A DNA stretch of 64,000 nucleotides from Burkholderia sp. 4M9327F10. Its GTDB lineage: Bacteria > Pseudomonadota > Gammaproteobacteria > Burkholderiales > Burkholderiaceae. The position numbers were made by a program, and so were the translations under genes. The stretch lies in the NCBI RefSeq assembly GCF_005503145.1, contig NZ_SCNV01000027.1, positions 1 to 64,000 of the forward strand, in the 5' to 3' direction. Shown here one piece after another: positions 26,192 through 34,431 of this stretch. Below the pieces are notes generated by a model. It worked only from the letters and a program-made list of their open reading frames with translations, searched no databases and was not told the origin of the DNA. Position 1 is the stretch's first letter. The number at the start of each line of letters is the position of its first letter.

Positions 26192-27190
26192 ATGTGGCCG
26201 GCCGTTCAGCCAATCTCCCGCGTAGCGCTGGTTCTTTCGCCAGCAATCGGCGATTCACTGCTGATGATGACGATTGCGCGAAATCTCCGTCATAACGGCG
26301 TCGAAGTCACCGTGTTCGGCGCGCATATCCATTCTTTGCGGAACTGGTTCCCGGGTGTCGATACCCAGGAGTATCTGGGGGCCGGCCATCCGGGGGCCGG
26401 GCTTCCGGGGGCCGGCCATCCGGGCGCCGGCCTTCCGCTGCTCGACCCTCGGGCGCCAGGCATCCCGGTACCTCGCGATCTGGCACCCAGACTGTCCGGC
26501 TTCGACTGCGTATTGCAGATGCATCGGAACAGGCCGTTCATCGGCCTCGAACGTTCTCACCCAAGGGTGATCTTTCTCGATCACCTGTGCCGGGTCCGCT
26601 CGCCGCAGTCCATGGCGGACCGGCTGTCGCGCTTCTGTCTGGACGAGCTGGGTCTGGCGAGCGCGCACAAGAGCAATGGCATGACCGCGCCGGCCGGGTT
26701 GCTGTATCGCAAGCACCCGCTTCGCGTGGCGATTCACCCTACCGCCAGCACGGCCGACAAATGCTGGCTGGCGTCGCGTTTCATCCGCCTCGCCCTGCAG
26801 TTGCGCAAGCTGGGCTTCAGCCCGGAGTTTGTCGTCGCGCCGCAGGAGCGCGCCGACTGGCTTCACATCGAACGTCTCGGGCTTGCGCTGCCGGATCTCG
26901 GCTCGCTCGATAACGTCGCCGCATGGATCTATGAATCGGGCTGGTTCATCGGCAACGACTCGGGAATCGGCCACCTGGCATCGAGCCTGCATATTCCGAC
27001 ACTGTCGCTGTTCATGCGCAGTGGGATTGCCCGCACCTGGCGGCCCGGCTGGGGGGCGGGGCAAGTCCTGATCGGCAGCACCTATCTGCCGACCGGGTTC
27101 CTGAAAGAGCGCTACTGGAAGTACATGTTGTCAGTCAGGCAGGTCTCGCGCGCGTTCGAGCAACTGCGCACCAGCTTCCGCTTCGCATGA
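26192..27190 (+). CDS. Glycosyltransferase family 9 (heptosyltransferase-like)
   Basis: This 332-residue protein has the GT9 two-domain layout: an N-terminal SPAIGDSLLMMTIARNLR (the G-D-x-L motif near residues 15-20) and a C-terminal FIGNDSGIGHLASSLHIPTLSLF, the family nucleotide-sugar binding signature. GT9 enzymes transfer heptose or similar sugars to lipopolysaccharide core or to proteins. Residues 63-82 are an unusual fourfold GAGHP/GAGLP repeat between the first strands, and could be a surface loop. A sulfotransferase-like gene follows 67 bp later, probably in the same transcript. Confidence 0.82.
   Translation: MWPAVQPISRVALVLSPAIGDSLLMMTIARNLRHNGVEVTVFGAHIHSLRNWFPGVDTQEYLGAGHPGAGLPGAGHPGAGLPLLDPRAPGIPVPRDLAPRLSGFDCVLQMHRNRPFIGLERSHPRVIFLDHLCRVRSPQSMADRLSRFCLDELGLASAHKSNGMTAPAGLLYRKHPLRVAIHPTASTADKCWLASRFIRLALQLRKLGFSPEFVVAPQERADWLHIERLGLALPDLGSLDNVAAWIYESGWFIGNDSGIGHLASSLHIPTLSLFMRSGIARTWRPGWGAGQVLIGSTYLPTGFLKERYWKYMLSVRQVSRAFEQLRTSFRFA
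26378..26437 (+). repeat. Four-unit 15-bp in-frame repeat
   Basis: Four 15-bp units (starting 26378, 26393, 26408, 26423) alternate between GAGHP and GAGLP codons, forming a 30-bp duplication of a 15-bp duplication. It lies inside the GT9 gene. The high identity suggests a recent origin. Confidence 0.88.
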
Positions 27191-27257
27191 GATCCGCGCC
27201 ACATGACCGGCCGGCGCGGCGATGCACGCGTCCCTTCATCATTCTTGCGCCGCTTCC

Positions 27258-28607
27258 ATGAATTCAAAACGCCAGGCCGTCTTTCTGCATACCGGATACA
27301 GGACGGCGGGTACGTGGCTGTGGTCGTGCTTTCGCAAGCTCGACGAGGTCACCGCCTACTACGAGCCGCTGCACGAAATGCTGGCCACGATCGATCCCCT
27401 CAAGCTCGCGAGCAGCACCGCCGACAGTTGGCGTTCCGGTCATCCGGTGCTCGAAGCGCCATACTTCGCCGAGTTCGCGCACATGCTCGACCCCGGCGCG
27501 AGCGGCATTGCCGGCTATGAGGAGGGGTTTGCCGTCGACCGTTTCGATAACGAGGCGCCACCGGACGCCGAGCGGCTCGAGCGTTACGTGCGCGGCCTGC
27601 TCGACAGCGCGCACCGGCAGGGCCGTGTTCCGGTACTGAAATTTTGCCGCTCGCTCGGGCGGCTGGCGTGGTTCCGCGCCACTTTCCCGGAAGCGGTGCA
27701 CATCGTGGTCGAGAAAAACCCGATTTCGCAGTGGCAGTCCTGCTGGCAGCTTTTCGCGGCGCACCGGAATGCGCATTTTGTCGCCGTGCCGTTTGCGGTG
27801 CTGGCGCTGAACCGGCACGTGCCGCTGGTTCAGCAGACCATGGAGGCGCTGCAGGTGAAGTTGCCGGAGCCGCCCGCGGGTGCCGGGCCGCAGAGGGTCG
27901 AGTCGTACCTGACGTTTTACAAGGCGCATGTCGCGACGATCGCGCCTTTGCAGGCTTACCGGGTGTTCCTCGCGCATTGGCTGCTGACGCTAAGAGACGC
28001 AGCAACGCATGCCGATGCCCTGTTCGACTGCGATCTGGCGGGCCATTCGCCGGCGTATCTCGAAGGCGCCGAGCGCTGGATTCACGAGCTGACCGGCCTT
28101 CGCCCTTCGTTCGGCAGCGCGCAGCGCGAACCCGCTGCCGAGCGCCGGCATGGTTTCGAGCCGCTCGAGGGCTTGCAGGTGCACCTGGACGCGCTGCGCT
28201 TTGCGCGTCTGCTCGCGGCCAATGGCGGCGTTGCGGCGGATGCACTGGTGCTGTGGACCAGCAAGCTGGCGCAGGCCACCCAGGTGATGGCGTTCGGCGC
28301 GGCGGCGAACTGGCCGCAGCCGCAGGTCCCGGCGGGCCGCGCCACGCGCATGGTGGATGTGGCGCTTATAGACGGCGAGGGTATCGATGCGATTCTGCAT
28401 GCCGAGCTCGCCGCGACGCGGGCTGCGCTCGCCGAGGTTAAAAGCGAACTGGCATGCGTGCACAACTCGACGCTGTGGCGCCTGATGAAACGCGTGCGCA
28501 CGCTGCGTGCTCCGAAACTGTTCCGCCGGGCTCGACGCGGCACGAGGCCGCCTGCGGGCAAAGCGCCATTTCACTCGCCCCCGCCTTCAGGTAGCGCCCG
28601 CCGGTAG
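27258..28607 (+). CDS. Sulfotransferase family protein with helical tail
   Basis: This 449-residue protein has a sulfotransferase-like PAPS-binding loop at the start (TGYRTAGTWLWSCF, the 5'-phosphosulfate motif). A second conserved element follows in PVLKFCRSLGRLAWFRATFP and VEKNPISQWQS, matching the 3'-phosphate binding region. The last 80 residues contain a coiled stretch (AELAATRAALAEVKSELA) and a tail with LWRLMKRVRTLR, a motif often seen at the ends of surface glycan-modifying enzymes. The ATG at 27258 is chosen because the PAPS loop starts ten residues later. The 3' end overlaps the convergent tadG gene by 21 bp. The substrate is unknown; pairing with a GT9 enzyme suggests a surface glycan. 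Confidence 0.7.
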   Translation: MNSKRQAVFLHTGYRTAGTWLWSCFRKLDEVTAYYEPLHEMLATIDPLKLASSTADSWRSGHPVLEAPYFAEFAHMLDPGASGIAGYEEGFAVDRFDNEAPPDAERLERYVRGLLDSAHRQGRVPVLKFCRSLGRLAWFRATFPEAVHIVVEKNPISQWQSCWQLFAAHRNAHFVAVPFAVLALNRHVPLVQQTMEALQVKLPEPPAGAGPQRVESYLTFYKAHVATIAPLQAYRVFLAHWLLTLRDAATHADALFDCDLAGHSPAYLEGAERWIHELTGLRPSFGSAQREPAAERRHGFEPLEGLQVHLDALRFARLLAANGGVAADALVLWTSKLAQATQVMAFGAAANWPQPQVPAGRATRMVDVALIDGEGIDAILHAELAATRAALAEVKSELACVHNSTLWRLMKRVRTLRAPKLFRRARRGTRPPAGKAPFHSPPPSGSARR

Positions 28608-29924
28608 CAGCCGCGGCTTGGTCAGCGTGTAGGTAATCTGCTTGAAGAGCGTGTTCAGTCCGGCGGTTCCGCCCGCCGCATTGCTGCAGGTGTCCGAGTA
28701 AAAGTACGCGGAGCTGGTGGCGATGTCGAGCATCGTGGTGCATGGCGACAGGCTGTCCGTACCGTCACTGCAGGTCGCGGAGGACGACTCGCCGCCGATG
28801 TAGGCGACCGTGTAGATTTCCGTCCCGGCAGCCTTTGCCGTGGCCGCATCGTTGATGGCGGTCTGGCACTCCTGGTTGTATGTGCTGCTGAACGTGCTGC
28901 CCAGCTGCTTCTGGCTCGAGCTCGCATCGCCGTCGCTCAGCAGCACGATGACATTCTGTCCCGGCGGGCTCTGTGACGCCGACAGCGTGCTCAGGGCGCT
29001 TTGTGCCTGGGTGATCGCATCGCCAAAGAACGTGCCGAGGCCGCCGATTGCGGACAGGCCGTTGCAACTGCCGCCGCCCAGCGCCTGGATCACCGACGCG
29101 CTGGTATTGACCGCGCCGCTGCTGGTCAGAAAGCCGCTGGCGGGCGACGAAATCTCGTAGCCGCCCAGCGTCGAACTGGCGCCGGACGCAACGGCGGAGT
29201 AGCTGCTTCCCGTGCCGGGCTGGGTCTTCGAACAGGAGTACGTGTAGGTCGACGACATGGGCGGGAACACCATCAGGCCGACGTTGTCTCCCGCGTTGGT
29301 CAGCCCGGTCAACAACTGCAGCGCGCCGGCCTTGGCGCAATCTTCGCGGCTGAGCGCGGTGCCGGAGGAATTCGTGCAGTTGCTGTCGATCGAGTTCATC
29401 GAGTAGGTCGTGTCGAGGATGATCATCACGTTGTATTGCGCGGCCTGGGTGCCGCCGCCGGCGCCCGCTTTCGAGGAGGCCGTGATGGTCGACGACTTGA
29501 TGCCGATAGCGCGCGCGAAGAATGTGGGCACGCTCGCCTGCTGCGTCACTTCGATACCGTTGTAGCCCGAGGCCGCTTGTCCATACGGCAAGGTGACGCT
29601 CGCCAGCTTGAGCCCCTGGATATTCGTGCTGGTCACGCTGACACTGCCGGGCAATGTGTTGCTGGTGCTGGCGGTTTGCCCGGCCGCGTAGTTCTGCGCA
29701 TCGGTCTGCGCGGTCGCCCAGCTCTTGGTCCACAGGTCCGTCGCGCCGGCGAGGGCGGCGGCATCGGTGGCGGCCTGCAGGCGCCGCTGGCTGAACATCA
29801 GGTAGCCGACGTCGACGGCAATCGCCGCGAACGTCAGCAGCGCCACCAGCGACAGGGCGACGATCACCGAGATGGAGCCGCGTTGTCCGGCGCGCGAGCG
29901 GCGTTGCGCAAGGTTCTGGTTCAT
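28587..29924 (-). CDS. tadG: TadG-like protein with von Willebrand factor A domain
   Basis: This 445-residue protein has a prepilin-like N-terminus (basic residues, then Gly16 and SISVIVALSLVALLTFAAIAVDVG) and the Tad_N motif QRRLQAATDAAALAGA. A VWA domain from about 165 to 440 carries DTTYSMNS at 171-178 (a DxTxS version of the metal site) and LLSDGDASS. TadG-like proteins are minor components of Flp pilus assembly. The start at 29924 has AGGAGG six bases upstream; longer frames are not needed. It is the last gene of the Tad operon. Confidence 0.85.
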   Translation of the reverse strand: MNQNLAQRRSRAGQRGSISVIVALSLVALLTFAAIAVDVGYLMFSQRRLQAATDAAALAGATDLWTKSWATAQTDAQNYAAGQTASTSNTLPGSVSVTSTNIQGLKLASVTLPYGQAASGYNGIEVTQQASVPTFFARAIGIKSSTITASSKAGAGGGTQAAQYNVMIILDTTYSMNSIDSNCTNSSGTALSREDCAKAGALQLLTGLTNAGDNVGLMVFPPMSSTYTYSCSKTQPGTGSSYSAVASGASSTLGGYEISSPASGFLTSSGAVNTSASVIQALGGGSCNGLSAIGGLGTFFGDAITQAQSALSTLSASQSPPGQNVIVLLSDGDASSSQKQLGSTFSSTYNQECQTAINDAATAKAAGTEIYTVAYIGGESSSATCSDGTDSLSPCTTMLDIATSSAYFYSDTCSNAAGGTAGLNTLFKQITYTLTKPRLLPAGAT

Positions 29925-29959
29925 AAAGGGCCTCCTGCCTGGCAATTGACGAAGCGTGT

Positions 29960-30481
29960 TCATTGCACGCGCTCCACCATCGTTGAGTTCAACGAAGAGG
30001 GCACGCCGGCCAGCCCGGCCAGCGTGCCCTTGAAGAGCGGAGAAAACGAGCTGTAGGTGACTGTGACCGTCGCCGGGTCGCCCGCTGCGCTCGCGAGCGC
30101 GGTGGCGCAATCCGCATCGCTGGTGCATTGCGTGCCGTTCACCGAGGTGGTGATCGAGAGATTGCCCGTGCTCAGGTACGAGGCCGAGCTATTCACCTGG
30201 GTCTTGGTCGAGCTATACGGTGTGGTGGTGCCGCGCTGCGACGCGAAATAGCGCGCGGCCGACGAGGCGCTGTTTGCCACCATCACATAGTTACCGAGCA
30301 GCCAGCCGAACTGCGCCATGCCGAGAGCAACGGCGAGCAACGGCGGCGCGAGCAGGGCGAATTCGATCGCGGCGATGCCGCGTTGCCGCTTCGGACCCTG
30401 CGCCGCTCCGAATCTGCGCAGGCCCGGCAACGGCTTGCGCAACGGCGTGCTGGTGGTGTGGGAGAGTGGGCTGGCCTTCAT
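29960..30481 (-). CDS. tadF: TadE/TadF-like pseudopilin (second copy)
   Basis: This 173-residue protein has a pseudopilin processing site (KRQRG35-IAAIEFALLAPPLLAVALGMAQF), one transmembrane helix and an extracytoplasmic domain with a Cys pair (TQCTSDADCATAL). It starts with an ATGA overlap with the preceding tadE-like gene, so the two are translationally coupled. TadE and TadF are minor pseudopilins required for Flp pilus assembly. It is clearly related to its neighbour: both end in GALYS/GTLAG...P.SL..TM.E.VQ-type tails. Confidence 0.85.
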   Translation of the reverse strand: MKASPLSHTTSTPLRKPLPGLRRFGAAQGPKRQRGIAAIEFALLAPPLLAVALGMAQFGWLLGNYVMVANSASSAARYFASQRGTTTPYSSTKTQVNSSASYLSTGNLSITTSVNGTQCTSDADCATALASAAGDPATVTVTYSSFSPLFKGTLAGLAGVPSSLNSTMVERVQ

Positions 30482-30990
30482 TGCACGAGCTCCGACATGG
30501 TGGCGCTCAGGGACGACGGCATCATCGACTTGAGGCTGTATAAAGCGCCTTTGAAGGGCGCGCTGAACGCATAGCTGAGCGATACGCTCGCCTGGGTTCC
30601 CGCGGCGGGCGGCTGGGTCTGGGTGCCAAGCGCACTGGCGCAGGCGGTGTCGCTCGTGCAGGTTGTGCCGCCGACGCTGAGGGTGATCGTCAAGGTGTTC
30701 TTCAGCGTCGAGGTGGCGGAGAGGATGGCTTGCTCGGTATCGCTGTACGGCGTGGCATAGCCGCGCTCGGAAGCGAGCAGGTGTGCGCCTACCGAAGCCG
30801 CATCGGTGAGCAGCAGATAGTTGTTGATCAGCCAGCCGAGCTGCACTGCGCCGAATATCACAAGGAACAGGACCGGCAAGACGAGTGCGAACTCGACGAC
30901 CGCGGCCCCGTCCTCGCGATTCCGCCTTGTAGCCCGCTTCACGGTCCGCTTCATGGTCCGTTCCATGGCCAGTTTTATAGCCGCTTTCAT
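30478..30990 (-). CDS. tadE: TadE-like pseudopilin
   Basis: This 170-residue protein has the processing motif REDG28-AAVVEFALVLPVLFLVIFGAVQL, one membrane helix, and a periplasmic domain with Cys residues in TTCTSDTACASAL. The N-terminal leader is long and repetitive (MERTMKRTVKRATRR), made by three 12-bp repeats. Several in-frame ATG codons exist here, so the exact start is uncertain. It is 15 bp downstream of tadC and overlaps tadF. Confidence 0.85.
   Translation of the reverse strand: MKAAIKLAMERTMKRTVKRATRRNREDGAAVVEFALVLPVLFLVIFGAVQLGWLINNYLLLTDAASVGAHLLASERGYATPYSDTEQAILSATSTLKNTLTITLSVGGTTCTSDTACASALGTQTQPPAAGTQASVSLSYAFSAPFKGALYSLKSMMPSSLSATMSELVQ
30935..30970 (-). repeat. Three-unit 12-bp repeat in the tadE leader
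   Basis: The units 30935-30946, 30947-30958 and 30959-30970 (CGCTTCAYGGTC-like on the plus strand) encode the repeated M-K/E-R-T leader of the TadE-like protein. They are in frame and should vary the leader length without a frameshift. Confidence 0.7.
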
Positions 30991-31005
30991 AGCCCCTCCG
31001 TTTCC

Positions 31006-31977
31006 TCACGCCCCTGCCATGCCCGGCAGCAGGATCCGGTAGATATGGATGAAAGCCGGTCCGAGCAGCACCACGAGCAGCGCCGGAAAAATGCAGAACA
31101 TCAGCGGAAACAGCAGCTTCAGTCCGATTTTCGCGGCCTGTTCTTCGGCGCGCATGCGCCGCCGTGTGCGCAACGTGTCGGACAGCACGCGCAGCGACGC
31201 GCCAATGCTGGTGCCGAAGCGCTCGGCCTGGATCAGCAGCGTCGAGAACGAGTCGATATCGTCGACGCCTGTGCGCAAGGAGAAATTGCGCAGTGCCTTT
31301 TCCTTCGTGAAGCCCGAGCGCATTTCGAGCAGCATCAGGTCGAGTTCGCTCGCGACCACCGCGCTGCTGATGCGGATTTCACCGGACACCTTCAGCAGAG
31401 CCGCATCGAGACTCAGGCCCGCTTCGACGCACACAGTGAGCAGATCGAGCGCATCGGGGAAGTCTTCGAACAGCTTGCGCTTGCGCCACGCGACCCGGCG
31501 CCCGAGTACGAGGTTCGGCAGGTAGTAGCCGATGCCGCCCAGCGTGAACAGGATCAGCGAGAGTTCGTAGGTGTCCTGTTCCGCCGAACCGTGCAGCAGC
31601 CACAGCATCGCCGAGAGCGGCATGACGACGGCGAGTGCGGTCTTCGCGGCGAAGTAGACCGGCGCGGCGTTCGGCGAGCGCCAGCCCGCGTTCATCAGCC
31701 GCACGCGCAGCGACGAGCGTTCCCAGCCTTCCTTCGGGATCGACAGCCGGGAGATCGGCCGCGAGATATCGGCGAGCTTTTCGAGCCATTCGCTGCCGTT
31801 TTGCTCGGCAGCCGGGGCGGGCGTGGGGCTGGACGCCCCATTGATGCCGCCTGCCTGCTCGATCCGGCGGCGCATGTCGCGCGGCACAAAGGTATGCATC
31901 GCGCCGAACGCCACAGCGAACACAACGGCGAATACGCCCAGCAGGATCAGCATGTGCATCGAATCTGGCGTTGGCAT
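31006..31977 (-). CDS. tadC: TadC inner-membrane platform protein
   Basis: This 323-residue type II secretion F-domain protein has an N-terminal membrane helix, a second helix pair near 120-160, the T2SF block FPDALDLLTVCVEAGLSLDAALLKVS, and a final hydrophobic segment (LLFPLMFCIFPALLVVLLGPAFI). It forms the inner-membrane platform with TadB. AAGAGGA precedes the ATG. It is in the operon between tadB and tadE. Confidence 0.9.
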   Translation of the reverse strand: MPTPDSMHMLILLGVFAVVFAVAFGAMHTFVPRDMRRRIEQAGGINGASSPTPAPAAEQNGSEWLEKLADISRPISRLSIPKEGWERSSLRVRLMNAGWRSPNAAPVYFAAKTALAVVMPLSAMLWLLHGSAEQDTYELSLILFTLGGIGYYLPNLVLGRRVAWRKRKLFEDFPDALDLLTVCVEAGLSLDAALLKVSGEIRISSAVVASELDLMLLEMRSGFTKEKALRNFSLRTGVDDIDSFSTLLIQAERFGTSIGASLRVLSDTLRTRRRMRAEEQAAKIGLKLLFPLMFCIFPALLVVLLGPAFIHIYRILLPGMAGA

Positions 31978-32036
31978 GGCATCCTCTTCTTATCAATGTC
32001 AAGCAGTGCGATATGGATGATATGTACGATGCGGCG

Positions 32037-33014
32037 CTACACGCGCATCTTGACGATGTGTCGCATCCAGAACACGCCGAACACCATCGAACCGAGCACG
32101 GTCCAGAGCAGATTCACGCCGGCGGGGTCCTGCCACAGCACGTCGAGGAAGCCTGGATTGATCGTCACCATCACGCCGGCGGTGCCGAACGGCAATAGCG
32201 CCAGGATCCACGCCGAGAGCTTCCCCTCGGCCGACAGCACGCGAACCTTGTCGAACAGCTTGAAGCGCTCGCGGATCAGCGACGTAATGCCGTCGAGCAG
32301 CTCGGCGAGATTGCCGCCGGTCTCGCGCTGGATCAGCACGGCAATCACCAGATAGCGCAGGTCGCGGATCGGTACGCGAGTGGCGAGATTCATCAGCGCT
32401 TCGTTCAGCGAGATGCCGTAATTGATTTCGTCGAAGGTGATGCGGAACTCGCCGCTCATCGGTTCGGCGAACTCGCTGCCGACCATCCCGATCGCGCCGG
32501 TGAATGCGTGCCCCGAGCGCAGCGCGCGGGCCAGCATGTCGCACACGTCGGGAAACTGGCGGTCGAGCTTGCGCAGGCGGCGCCCGCGCCGATAGCGCAC
32601 GTACAGCCATGGCAGCACGGCGCTCAGCAGGGCCGCGCCAAGAGCGGGCAGTAGCGGCGCGCCCGCGAACAGCAGGATCACCAGCGCGAGCGGCGGCAGG
32701 ATGGCGCAGGTGCCGAACAGGCGCGCCACCGTCCAGGATACGCCGGACTGCTGCAGAAACAGGTCGATGGCGTGTACGCGCGGCAGGTACAGCAGCCCCT
32801 TGTCGAGCAGCGACGATTCGCTTAAGAGACGCTGCTTGAGGATGCTCAGGCGCGCGCTGCCCAGTTGGCCGCCCGCCGAGACCGCGCGGATTCGCGACTC
32901 GACCCGCTGGGCCGCTGGGCCGTGACGGCTGTTCCACCATTCGTACACGCCCTCGATCGACAACACGACGGCGGCGAACAGAAGCACGATGGCTGCATAG
33001 AAGATCGGGGCCAT
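32037..33014 (-). CDS. tadB: TadB inner-membrane platform protein
   Basis: This 325-residue protein has a T2SF domain. An N-terminal helix, a central helix pair (CAILPPLALVILLFAGAPLLPALGAALL), the conserved FPDVCDMLARALRSGHAFTGAIGMV block, ETGGNLAELLDGI, and two C-terminal helices are visible. GGAGA lies before the ATG. With TadC it anchors the CpaF ATPase at the membrane. Confidence 0.9.
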   Translation of the reverse strand: MAPIFYAAIVLLFAAVVLSIEGVYEWWNSRHGPAAQRVESRIRAVSAGGQLGSARLSILKQRLLSESSLLDKGLLYLPRVHAIDLFLQQSGVSWTVARLFGTCAILPPLALVILLFAGAPLLPALGAALLSAVLPWLYVRYRRGRRLRKLDRQFPDVCDMLARALRSGHAFTGAIGMVGSEFAEPMSGEFRITFDEINYGISLNEALMNLATRVPIRDLRYLVIAVLIQRETGGNLAELLDGITSLIRERFKLFDKVRVLSAEGKLSAWILALLPFGTAGVMVTINPGFLDVLWQDPAGVNLLWTVLGSMVFGVFWMRHIVKMRV

Positions 33015-33063
33015 GCCAGTCTCCAGACACTAAGGGTGCGGGCGGTTGTCACGCCCGCGCGGT

Positions 33064-34431
33064 TCAGGCGGTTTCGAAGTGGCGCTCCGGGTCGTAGATG
33101 CGCTCAGGCAGCACGACGCCGAAAGCCTGCAGGCGCTCGGCGAACTTCGGCCGCACGCCGGTCGCGCAGAAGTGGCCGCGCACGTTGCCATTTGCATCGA
33201 CTCCGGAGCGCCGGAACGTGAAAATTTCCTGCATGTTGATCATGTCGCCCTCCATGCCGGTCAGCTCGGAAATGCTGGTGATCTTGCGGCGGCCGTCGGT
33301 CAGGCGCGCAGCCTGCACGACCACCGAGATCGCCGATGAGATCTGTTGACGCATCGTTTTGGTCGGCAAGGACAGGCCGCCCAGGCTGATCATGTTTTCG
33401 AGGCGCGTGAGCGCGTCGCGCGGCGTGTTTGCGTGGATCGTGGCGAGCGAACCTTCGTGGCCCGTGTTCATGGCATTGAGCATGTCGAGCGCTTCGTCGC
33501 CGCGCACTTCGCCGAGAATGATCCGGTCGGGGCGCATGCGCAGCGAGTTGCGCACCAGCGTGCGCTGGGTGATCTCGCCACGCCCTTCGATATTGGGCGG
33601 CCGGGTTTCGAGGCGCAGCACGTGCTGCTGGCGCAGTTGCAGCTCGGCGGCGTCTTCGATTGTGACAATGCGCTCCTCGGCCGGAATGAAGGCCGACAGG
33701 ATGTTCAGCAGCGTGGTCTTGCCGCTGCCGGTGCCGCCCGAGATGAGGATATTGACCTTGGCGCGCACGAGTCCGTCGAGCACTTCCGCCATCGGCGGCG
33801 TGAGCGTTTTCAGTTCCACCAGGTCCGCGACCTGCAGCGGATTGACCGCGAAACGCCGGATCGAGAGCAGCGGTCCGTCGACGGCGGACGGTGGAATGAT
33901 TGCGTTGACGCGCGAACCGTCGGGCAGGCGCGCGTCGACCATCGGGCACGATTCGTCGATGCGCCGGCCGACCCGCGAGACGATCTTCTCGATCACCTTC
34001 ATCAGGTGCGCGTCGTCGTAGAACGTGACGTCGGTGGCTTCGAGCCGGCCCCTGCGTTCGACATAGGTATGCTGGTACGTGTTGACTAGGATGTCGGAGA
34101 CGGTTGGGTCGCGCAGCAACAGTTCGAGCGGACCGAAGCCGAACATTTCGTCGTGCACGTCGACCACGAGCTGCTTGCGTTCGAGATCGTTGGCCGGCGC
34201 CTTTTGCTCGTCGAGAATGCGGCCGATCAGCGCGGCGATGTCCTGGCGCACCTGGTCGGGCGGCAGGCGCGACAGGCGTTCCAGTTCGACGCGGTCGAGC
34301 ACCGCCTGGTGGATCTCGCGTTTGAGCTTCTGGTAGGCCGCGCGCACCATCGTGGCCGGCGTGCCGCCCGCCTCGGAGCGTTCGACGAAAGGCTGCACGC
34401 GTTGGGCTGAGATCTGCTCACGAAGCGACAT
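33064..34431 (-). CDS. cpaF: CpaF/TadA secretion ATPase
   Basis: This 455-residue protein is of the GSPII_E family. Walker A is at residues 232-240 (GGTGSGKTT), followed by the Asp box and Walker B region with RPDRIILGEVRGDEALDMLNAMNTGHEGSLATIHAN. This ATPase powers Flp pilus polymerisation from the cytoplasmic side. The start at 34431 has AGGGGA upstream and overlaps the cpaE stop by 14 bp, so translation is likely coupled. Confidence 0.95.
   Translation of the reverse strand: MSLREQISAQRVQPFVERSEAGGTPATMVRAAYQKLKREIHQAVLDRVELERLSRLPPDQVRQDIAALIGRILDEQKAPANDLERKQLVVDVHDEMFGFGPLELLLRDPTVSDILVNTYQHTYVERRGRLEATDVTFYDDAHLMKVIEKIVSRVGRRIDESCPMVDARLPDGSRVNAIIPPSAVDGPLLSIRRFAVNPLQVADLVELKTLTPPMAEVLDGLVRAKVNILISGGTGSGKTTLLNILSAFIPAEERIVTIEDAAELQLRQQHVLRLETRPPNIEGRGEITQRTLVRNSLRMRPDRIILGEVRGDEALDMLNAMNTGHEGSLATIHANTPRDALTRLENMISLGGLSLPTKTMRQQISSAISVVVQAARLTDGRRKITSISELTGMEGDMINMQEIFTFRRSGVDANGNVRGHFCATGVRPKFAERLQAFGVVLPERIYDPERHFETA

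Noticed and set aside
30730..32355. A 541-codon plus-strand frame opposite tadE, tadC and tadB
   Set aside because: It is the antisense shadow of genes with clear pilus signatures and has no protein-like domain.
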